7,750 nucleotides of DNA. It comes from CAZRWH01 sp964603905. GTDB lineage: Bacteria > Patescibacteriota > Gracilibacteria > UBA1369 > UBA12470. The translations under genes and the position numbers were made by a program. Below the pieces are notes generated by a model, which saw only the letters and a list, made by a program, of their open reading frames with translations, ran no database searches and was not told the DNA's origin. This document shows positions 1 to 5,570 of the stretch, in pieces (the stretch's first letter is position 1; each line of letters starts with the position of its first letter). Where the stretch lies: assembly GCA_964603905.1 (NCBI GenBank), contig CAZRWH010000044.1:1-7750 (forward strand), written 5' to 3'.

Positions 1-1427
1 TCCTCAATCTCCCAATCACTCACCGCCAACCTATAACGATCCCATTCACTCTTCTTTGCCCTCAAGAAAGCCTCATACAAATGCGCTCCAAGGGTTTCTT
101 TTACCAAAGTATCTTTTTCCATACGAGCAACCGCCATTCCAAGACTTTCCGCTAAACAACCGATTCCTTTCGCCTCAACCTCAGCATCACTAAACTCATA
201 GATATCTTCTTCGACAGGTGCAACAGGCTCAAGACCACGCTTGATCCCGTCAATTCCAGCCGCCAACATCACAGCAAAAGCAAGGTATGGATTAGCTGTT
301 GGATCTGGGTTACGAAGCTCACAACGAGTCGCATACGGCGCCGACGCCTCTGTGATATGAGGCACACGAATCAATGCGCTGCGGTTAGTTTGAGCCCAAG
401 CGATATAAACCGGTGCTTCATATCCAGGAACAAGCCTTTTGTACGAGTTAACCGTTGGATTCAAAACCGCATTCATACCCTTAACATGCTCAAGCTGACC
501 TGCAATAAACGAAAGTGCCGTTTTACTAAGACCGTATTTATTTTGAGCTTCAGGGTCATAGAAAGCGTTCATGCCTGTAGCCGCATACTTAAGACTTTGG
601 TGAACATGCATTCCACTCCCGTTAACACCAGCTATCGGCTTAGGAAGGAAAGTTGCGTGAAGATCATATTTTGCAGCAATCGCTTTAAGAACAGTTCGGA
701 AAGTAATCGCATTATCCGCAGTTGTAAGCGCATCATCGTATTTAAAAGCAATTTCATGTTGTCCCGCCGCAACTTCATGATGCAAAGCCTCCACCTCAAT
801 CCCCATCTCATCAAGAGCAAAACTCATATCGTTTCGAATCTCAACTGCCAGATCATTTGTTTGATCGAAGTACCCCGCCTTATCATTCGGAAGAGGTTTT
901 AGCTCATCACCATTTTTCTTAAAGAGAAAAAACTCAAGCTCTGGACCTGTAAAAAACTCGAATCCAAGCTTCTTAGCCTCTTCAATCTGACGCTTCAAAA
1001 TACCTCGAGGATCACCAGGAAAAGGCTCACCATTCGGCTTGTAAACATCACAAATAATTCTAGCAATCACGTCCCGTCGATCCTTAGTCCAAGGCAAAAC
1101 AACGAAGGTATCAAGATCAGGTTTCAAATACATATCACTCTCTTGAATCCGCGAAAAACCTTCGATCGAAGATCCATCAAACCAAACATTGTTATCGATA
1201 GCATCCTCAACCTTGTGAAGTGGCAGCGTAATCGCTTTTGGCATACCAAGAATATCCACAAATTGCATATTCACGTATTTAACACCTTGCTTTACACATT
1301 CATCAAGAATCTCTTCTTTAGTCCATCCTTTTCTTCTTTTAAAAGAGTAAGAATGCGAATGCCTGCTTGAGGTGATTGGGTCGGTAGAAATAGAAGTGGT
1401 GGTTTTTGCTGCCTCAGTGGTTTCCAT
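1..1427 (-). CDS. glnA: Glutamine synthetase, type I alpha (3' end cut by window edge)
   Basis: Cytosolic enzyme joining ammonia to glutamate with ATP to make glutamine; the family forms dodecamers. Reading from ATG 1427, 475 residues are visible, ending in DWEIE, so only a few C-terminal residues are missing. Family motifs occur in order: WFDGSSIEGF (82-91), the metal-site GPELEFF (161-167), HHEVAAGQHEI (216-226), NGSGMHVHQS (269-278), NPTVNSYKRL (323-332), and CELRNPDPTANPY (369-381). Arg93 in the FSRIQESDMY stretch matches the B. subtilis feedback-inhibition arginine (Arg62). The adenylylation-loop motif of beta-type enzymes (NLYDLP-like) is absent, supporting the alpha type and no GlnE control. 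A Ser/Thr/His-rich extension of about 33 residues precedes the usual N-terminus. It contains no other ATG, GTG or TTG in frame, and an in-frame TGA lies upstream, so this start is forced. No Shine-Dalgarno site is seen. Confidence 0.97.
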   Translation of the reverse strand, partial: METTEAAKTTTSISTDPITSSRHSHSYSFKRRKGWTKEEILDECVKQGVKYVNMQFVDILGMPKAITLPLHKVEDAIDNNVWFDGSSIEGFSRIQESDMYLKPDLDTFVVLPWTKDRRDVIARIICDVYKPNGEPFPGDPRGILKRQIEEAKKLGFEFFTGPELEFFLFKKNGDELKPLPNDKAGYFDQTNDLAVEIRNDMSFALDEMGIEVEALHHEVAAGQHEIAFKYDDALTTADNAITFRTVLKAIAAKYDLHATFLPKPIAGVNGSGMHVHQSLKYAATGMNAFYDPEAQNKYGLSKTALSFIAGQLEHVKGMNAVLNPTVNSYKRLVPGYEAPVYIAWAQTNRSALIRVPHITEASAPYATRCELRNPDPTANPYLAFAVMLAAGIDGIKRGLEPVAPVEEDIYEFSDAEVEAKGIGCLAESLGMAVARMEKDTLVKETLGAHLYEAFLRAKKSEWDRYRLAVSDWEIE

Positions 1428-1619
1428 TTTGTTTTGGGTTAAGTGGCTAGACACAAACGAGATATCATTAATTTTGGCTCAAAAAAAGTCTTTTTTTAGG
1501 CCCCGAAAAAAGTGGTAAATTCGCCCGACAATAAGGTTTAAAGCAAAAAATTTGACCCCATCAGAACACCAAGCTACAATTCGACTGTCGAAAATTCCTA
1601 CAACAAAAACAAGTTGACA
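1428..1619. promoter_or_regulatory. Divergent glnA / TrmB-type regulator intergenic region with phased A/T tracts
   Basis: This region separates two divergent starts. It holds A7-GTC-T7, a perfect inverted repeat at 1481-1497, then AGGCCCCG and an A6 tract at 1506-1511; another A6 tract (1545-1550) sits just before the -35 of the rightward promoter. A/T tracts spaced roughly one helical turn apart can bend DNA. I found no convincing -35/-10 pair reading toward glnA. That would fit a promoter needing an activator, or simply a weak match. The role is inferred from position. Confidence 0.5.
1552..1580 (+). promoter_or_regulatory. Sigma70-type promoter of the TrmB-family gene
   Basis: TTGACC (1552-1557), a 17-base spacer and TACAAT (1575-1580) each match the consensus at five of six positions. 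An A-rich stretch directly upstream resembles an UP element. The expected transcript start near 1587 gives a leader of about 33 nt before ATG 1620, with no Shine-Dalgarno match. Confidence 0.7.
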
Positions 1620-2335
1620 ATGCTACAGAAAATATTGCAAAACATTGGCCTCACAGACAAAGAGTCAAAAATTTATTTAGCCGCACTAGAACTCGGCACC
1701 GCACCAGCCTCCCACATCGCCAAGAAATCAGGCCTCAATCGAGTAACCACATACGACACAATCGACCGTCTACTCCAAAAAGGCTTCATAACCAAACACA
1801 AACGAAAAGGGATGCTTCATTTCTCAGCGACCGACCCAGAAATAATCGCCCTAGACTTCCGCGCAAGAGCTCGAGACTTCCGAAAAGCTGTCCCCGACTT
1901 CAAACGAATAACAGGAGCCACAAGCCATCCACAAGTACAATACTTCGAAGGATTGGAAGGCATCAAAAAGATTTACCTCGACACACTCAGCTCAAAAACC
2001 GAGATTCTTAATTACGCCGACTCAGAAGGGATTCGTAGATATTGGCCAGAACATGACACCGAATACGTCCAAAAACGCATCAAAAAAGGAATATACCTCA
2101 GAGGAATCTCCCCTGATGACGAGCACGGTCAATTAGTTCAAAAAAACGACTGGGATTGCCATCGCGAAGTTCGCCTAGTTCCAAAAGATAAATTCGATTT
2201 CTCAAACGAAATCAACGTCTACGACAACAAAGTCGCAATCGTCTCATACGGACGCAATCTCGTAGGCATGATCATCGAAAACAGCGAAATCGCAGACACA
2301 CAGAGAGCCATATTTAAGATGGCGTGGGAGTTTGC
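1620..2335 (+). CDS. TrmB-family transcriptional regulator (3' end lost in assembly gap)
   Basis: DNA-binding regulator of the TrmB type, whose characterised archaeal members are sugar-responsive. Residues about 1-70 form a winged helix-turn-helix, with IGLTDKESKIYLAALELG, the recognition helix around GLNRVTTYDTIDRLLQKGF (38-56) and a basic wing (KHKRKGMLHF, 59-68). A linker helix leads to the TrmB effector domain: YFEGLEGIKKIYLDTL (108-123), REVRLVPKDKFDF (182-194), EINVYDNKVAIVSY (197-210), then VGMIIENSEIADTQRAIFK, finishing in MAWEF at the gap. Related proteins usually stop soon after that motif, so probably little is missing. ATG 1620 is preferred over TTG 1614 because the protein then begins directly at the family N-terminus. 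The gene diverges from glnA, so glnA or itself is the natural candidate target. The inducer is unknown. Confidence 0.9.
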
Positions 2336-2435
2336 NNNNNNNNNNNNNNNNNNNNNNNNNNNNNNNNNNNNNNNNNNNNNNNNNNNNNNNNNNNNNNNNN
2401 NNNNNNNNNNNNNNNNNNNNNNNNNNNNNNNNNNN
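2336..2435. other. Assembly gap of unknown real length (100 Ns)
   Basis: Exactly 100 Ns, the standard scaffold placeholder. The 3' end of the TrmB-type gene lies inside it. The first three bases after it are the stop codon of the convergent 454-residue gene. Reading frames carried through the Ns have no meaning. A convergent terminator hairpin would be expected here and could explain the assembly break. Confidence 0.95.
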
Positions 2436-3800
2436 CTAATCAATCGCCGGAATCAATTCTGGCAAATGAGTAAACAACCAGTACGCAACATCATTCGGCG
2501 AATGAAAAACACCTTCCTGCTTAACCCAGTTGTATTTATCAATATCTCCAAACGGATCGTACTGAACCATATAAACAGGGATTTGCTCCAAGATCTCATC
2601 TGTCTCAGGATCTAGAACATTTGTTACATCAGCGTGGACCCAAATGCTGTAAGGGCGCTCAGTTTTTGTATGCATCAAGATTGCATTCCCTTCTCTAGAA
2701 ATCTCCAAAACATCTCCATAACACTGCCTCATAACCCTTCTAAGATTGTCAGCAGCCTCATCAGCAGTCTCAGGACGATCAATACGAATATGCTCTTCAA
2801 CTGTACGATTAAAAGCATCAAAAAATGCATCAGCATCACGAAGCTGATCCCACGTATTATCAATCTCATTCATCCAATCAGCAAGCTCATTAATATCCAT
2901 GTGCAATGTCACTCCAACAGGTGTACCACTTGTTGTAAACACCGACACAAAATACCTCGTCTTAGAAGCTTTTTCAGAAATAGAAACAACGTCAATAACA
3001 GCATGCAACCCACCAGGCATATTCATCCTGTTAGTACCATGCTTGAACATTGTTTCTCCATAAATATTGAAGTCCAAATCGTTCGTAGCACACGCCCAAA
3101 TACTAGCCAAGTAACTACTAATATCGAAATCTTCAGGGTATTGAGAGTAAAGTTCTTGAGTCTCTTCAAGCGTTTGAGGACGATACTTTTTAGTTAACAA
3201 AGCTGCTCTAATAGCAGAATCAATAGCTTGGCTCATATCTCGAAGCCTCTCTGCATCTCCTTCAATAACAGTGTCACGAGTATCAGCCTTATCATCAGAT
3301 ATCGTCATTTGAAATCTTTTCCCAAAAGCAGCCTCTTTTCCAGAATCAACAATCGTAACCGCTTCACCTCCAATCAACTCAGCAACTGCAACATGAGGAA
3401 ACTCTTCATGCTGAGAGAAAATTCCTTCAGCATACTCCTCAGTATTAGCAAAATTTGCAACTAGATAAACCTTGGCCATCAAATCTGACATTTGAGGCTT
3501 TCGCTCTGCATCATATTCAGCCTGAAGTAACTCCAATCTACCATTAAGAGACAATTGATCAATAAACTGCTCTCTCTCATATGGATTAAGCGTATTAACA
3601 AACCGAAGCTTATCATCCGCATCAGCAAGATTGTTAAAATCTCGCGTAAGTTCTCTCATCTCAACCTCTTGCAATATTTGCTGTGGCTCAGAAATCGGCT
3701 CCCTCTTTGCATCAACAGGCGCAGCAACAAGCAAGGCTGCTACCATAGCAAGGTTTCTCAAAGATTTACCTGGAGCATTATTTAGTTTTGAAATAGACAT
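2436..3800 (-). CDS. Predicted secreted protein with a tandemly duplicated Cys/His module, unknown function
   Basis: I do not recognise the family. The 454-residue product starts with a Sec signal peptide: basic residues K5, K12 and R15, a hydrophobic core (about 16-28) and a V-D-A signal peptidase I site ending at A31. Export is therefore likely, and there is no further membrane segment. A charged helical stretch (about 41-100) follows. From about 196 to 444 two copies of one module can be aligned by eye. Both hold RP[QE]Tx[ED]E, a Cys followed 17 residues later by His, a His-Ala pair 29 residues after the Cys, and a terminal helix NELADWM (304-310) or NDVAYWL (436-442). C237 and C360 are the only cysteines and occupy equivalent places. 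ATG 3800 has a consensus promoter 31-58 bp upstream and no Shine-Dalgarno site. The gene diverges from the 3878 gene and converges on the TrmB-type gene. Confidence 0.88.
   Translation of the reverse strand: MSISKLNNAPGKSLRNLAMVAALLVAAPVDAKREPISEPQQILQEVEMRELTRDFNNLADADDKLRFVNTLNPYEREQFIDQLSLNGRLELLQAEYDAERKPQMSDLMAKVYLVANFANTEEYAEGIFSQHEEFPHVAVAELIGGEAVTIVDSGKEAAFGKRFQMTISDDKADTRDTVIEGDAERLRDMSQAIDSAIRAALLTKKYRPQTLEETQELYSQYPEDFDISSYLASIWACATNDLDFNIYGETMFKHGTNRMNMPGGLHAVIDVVSISEKASKTRYFVSVFTTSGTPVGVTLHMDINELADWMNEIDNTWDQLRDADAFFDAFNRTVEEHIRIDRPETADEAADNLRRVMRQCYGDVLEISREGNAILMHTKTERPYSIWVHADVTNVLDPETDEILEQIPVYMVQYDPFGDIDKYNWVKQEGVFHSPNDVAYWLFTHLPELIPAID
2469..2810 (-). repeat. Module B of the duplicated secreted protein (residues about 331-444)
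   Basis: Second copy. Landmarks: RPETADEA (342-349), C360, G371, H377, H389-A390, YMV (410-412), H433 and NDVAYWL (436-442). It is 12 residues shorter than module A between the RPxT motif and the Cys. Identity outside the landmarks is low, so the duplication is old. Confidence 0.7.
2865..3215 (-). repeat. Module A of the duplicated secreted protein (residues about 196-312)
   Basis: Protein-level repeat paired with module B. Landmarks: RPQTLEET (207-214), C237, G248, H254, H266-A267, YFV (283-285), H300 and NELADWM (304-310). From C237 to A267 the offset to module B is a constant 123 residues. Before and after that it changes by short indels. Confidence 0.7.
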
Positions 3801-3830
3801 TTTTGAAAAAAATTAAATACAGAGTAATTG

Positions 3831-3858
3831 ATTATATAGGTATTCCATTATTTGTCAA
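3831..3858 (-). promoter_or_regulatory. Perfect-consensus sigma70 promoter for the secreted-protein gene
   Basis: On the minus strand TTGACA (3858-3853), a 16-base spacer and TATAAT (3836-3831) match the consensus completely. The expected start near 3824 gives a leader of about 24 AT-rich bases before ATG 3800, with no Shine-Dalgarno match. The promoter overlaps the rightward one at 3863-3871. Confidence 0.85.
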
Positions 3859-3862
3859 GAAA

Positions 3863-3871
3863 TGGTATAAT
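3863..3871 (+). promoter_or_regulatory. Extended -10 promoter of the 3878 gene, predicted leaderless
   Basis: TGG-TATAAT is an exact extended -10 (TGn followed by the consensus hexamer). There is no good -35 at 16-18 bases, only TTCCAT, as is common for extended -10 promoters. The usual 6-7 base distance puts the transcript start at or next to the A of ATG 3878, so the mRNA may have no leader. Confidence 0.65.
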
Positions 3872-3877
3872 TAACAG

Positions 3878-4944
3878 ATGGAAAAATTTGGAGAACAATC
3901 CGGCATACCAGCTCCTCAGGGAGAATGGCTAAAAAAAACACCAGACAACAATCTGGAGTCTTCCCGATCTGCAGACGAGTATACCGAAAACCTAAAAAAA
4001 GGTATATGACGAAAACGCCGATAAGAGGAACCAACTTGGACAAGAAATCGCAGACAACTTGCCTGGTCTTGAGAGCTTTGACGCAAAAGGAGGTGAAAAG
4101 TTCGAAGTAAACCAAGAGAAATACAGGAACAAAGGACTTCTCGCAATATTAGCAATGGAAAGCCCTCTGCTAAGCATGGCATTCAAACAAGTTCCAAGCC
4201 TAACAGAAATCGTATATTTACAGGTTTATGAAGAGTTCAAAGCACAAGGAGTAAATGCAAACGTCGTTCTCATGGCAACAAGCAGTCGCCCAGGAACGAA
4301 GATCCAGCTAAAACAAGGAGTAGTAACAATGACAACACCTGATGGACGTACCGCAACATGCAAACTTTTTGATATTGGAAAATTAATACCTCAAGCACCA
4401 CGCGTTGAANNNNNNNNNNNNNNNNNNNNNNNNNNNNNNNNNNNNNNNNNNNNNNNNNNNNNNNNNNNNNNNNNNNNNNNNNNNNNNNNNNNNNNNNNNN
4501 NNNNNNNNNCTCGGATACAAAGTAAACTCCATTCGCACAGAACCTTTTGAGATAAGCGTCACAAAAGAATCTGCAATGATAATCAAAGTTCCAGTTGAAG
4601 GAACAGTTCAGGACGTAATTGTTTTCGCACAAGACACTCACGAAGACATAACAAGAAAAATCAAGCATTTAGATCACTTCTCAGAACCTATAGCTAAAAT
4701 GACAATCCAGTCCCTACAAACACTCCAAGAACAACTTGGACAAGACAAAGTTCAACTAAACCAATCAGGCAATCAATTAGAATACATCGGCCCAGACGGA
4801 TCAAGATACGAGCTAAACGCTCAAGCAGACGGATTCACGATAAAAATCGACGGGATACTATACAAAGTCAAACCCGACTACACCTCAGAGCGTCTAGATG
4901 CGATTCTAATCAAGAAAAACGCTAGTAAGTCCAACGATCAGTAA
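3878..4944 (+). CDS. Unrecognised gene, interrupted by an apparent frameshift (A7 tract) and an assembly gap
   Basis: No family recognised. ATG 3878 opens 43 codons and stops at TGA 4007-4009. The next frame opens at 3996 and continues to the gap at 4410, without an ATG near its beginning. Joining the two at A7 (3994-4000), as if one A were absent, gives continuous sequence around ENLKKVYDENADKRNQ and 177 residues before the gap. After the gap, 144 residues run from 4510 to TAA 4942-4944. They belong to the same gene if the real gap is a multiple of three. The product is soluble with no signal peptide: a hydrophilic N-terminus, a helical part (about LLAILAMESPLLSMAFKQV), then beta-rich segments. 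KIQLKQ...PDG before the gap and KVQLNQ...PDG after it may be an internal repeat. A true gene with a sequence error, programmed slippage, or a pseudogene are all possible. Confidence 0.7.
3994..4000 (+). other. A7 tract at the frameshift point
   Basis: The sequence reads CT followed by seven A and GG. The upstream frame stops at 4009 and the downstream frame has TAA at 3993-3995, so the shift must fall within about 3994-4009. This run is the only homopolymer there. An A8 tract at 3931-3938 lies outside that interval and cannot explain it. Confidence 0.75.
4410..4509. other. Assembly gap of unknown real length (100 Ns) inside a gene
   Basis: Exactly 100 Ns. Left of the gap the coding frame ends at a codon boundary (4407-4409). 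Right of it the frame begins at 4510. A single gene therefore needs a true gap divisible by three, which 100 is not, as expected of a placeholder. Confidence 0.95.
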
Positions 4945-5506
4945 AGCTTTTAATCCCAAGCCTCTCAAGAGCGTCTTTATCCCCCACTGTCACCTCTTCG
5001 CGAGGCTTAGTGTACCTACCTTTTGGACCTAAATGCGGCGCAACTTCCTTAAGCTGTTTTTGAAAAGCTAACAACGCAGCATCAGGATGTTGCAATGTTT
5101 GAGCAACAGAAGTAGCCAAATCCCCTTTTGTAATATCACCATCACCTTGAGTCAGGTGATCAGTACGATAATCCCAAATCGCATTCGCAGTAGCGATGTA
5201 GTGTTGAAATCCAAGACTTTTAACAGTCTCAACATGTTCTCGAATTTGAGGAAATCCACCACAGATAGCTTTCGCAACTTCTCCTTCACCGTTAACCAAA
5301 CGACCAAGAGCTTTCAAAACTGCAAGCTCCATCTCAGGCCCTGTATATGCAAAATACAAATCACTCAAACCTAATTCATGAACAAACATAGCTATCGGAG
5401 AACCTTCCCCAGATGACTGACACCATTGTATCAGCTCCTCCAAAACATCAATTCCAAGCTTAGTTATCTCAACAGATTCCGTAACATTTTCAGCAGGTAC
5501 TTTCAT
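4922..5506 (-). CDS. Unrecognised 194-residue soluble protein
   Basis: I do not recognise it. The product has no signal peptide or membrane segment and looks mainly helical. It has two cysteines (29 and 83), a Gly-rich turn GDGDITKGD, and a basic C-terminal part (HLGPKGRYTKPREEV) ending in DRWTY. Three segments share an LG-hydrophobic pattern (ELGLSDLYFA, SLGFQHYIAT, RLGIKSFTDR), which may be chance. Translation starts at ATG 5506, with a promoter directly upstream and no Shine-Dalgarno site. Its last 23 bp overlap the end of the convergent 3878 gene. It lies 64 bp downstream of the 576-residue gene on the same strand, so read-through co-transcription is possible. The open frame, its own promoter and a sensible composition argue that it is real. 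Confidence 0.82.
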   Translation of the reverse strand: MKVPAENVTESVEITKLGIDVLEELIQWCQSSGEGSPIAMFVHELGLSDLYFAYTGPEMELAVLKALGRLVNGEGEVAKAICGGFPQIREHVETVKSLGFQHYIATANAIWDYRTDHLTQGDGDITKGDLATSVAQTLQHPDAALLAFQKQLKEVAPHLGPKGRYTKPREEVTVGDKDALERLGIKSFTDRWTY

Positions 5507-5536
5507 TATTGTTTTATTAAAATTAACCAGGAGGGA

Positions 5537-5566
5537 AATATACCCTGCAAATCAATCTGGTGTCAA
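5537..5566 (-). promoter_or_regulatory. Sigma70-type promoter of the 194-residue gene, with a dyad over the -10
   Basis: On the minus strand TTGACA (5566-5561), an 18-base spacer and TATATT (5542-5537), then a leader of about 24 nt. AGGG/CCCT (5532-5535 and 5543-5546) flank the -10 exactly, and ACCAG/CTGGT (5526-5530 and 5557-5561) form an outer dyad. This could be an operator, but no regulator is identified. Confidence 0.7.
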
Positions 5567-5570
5567 ATAT

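Noticed and set aside
357..902. 181-residue + strand open frame
   Set aside because: It lies wholly antisense to glnA, whose motifs are unmistakable, and its translation has no domain-like pattern.
2336..2615. Extension of the TrmB-type protein past the first gap to 2615
   Set aside because: The frame is carried through placeholder Ns into antisense of another gene. The TrmB homology ends at the gap.
2634..3197. 187-residue + strand open frame
   Set aside because: Antisense to the 454-residue gene, which has a signal peptide, promoter and internal duplication. This frame has none of these.
3878..4030. Stop reassignment (TGA as Gly or Trp) to rescue the split gene
   Set aside because: Reading through TGA 4007-4009 reaches TAA within a few codons, and all other genes fit the standard code.
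4087..4096. Perfect Shine-Dalgarno string AAGGAGGTGA
   Set aside because: It sits inside the coding frame as Lys-Gly-Gly-Glu context, and no ATG, GTG or TTG follows at a workable distance.
4006..4110. Small frame beginning at ATG 4006 as the real start of a downstream gene
   Set aside because: It is in a third frame, ends at TAA 4108-4110 and does not join the long coding frame.
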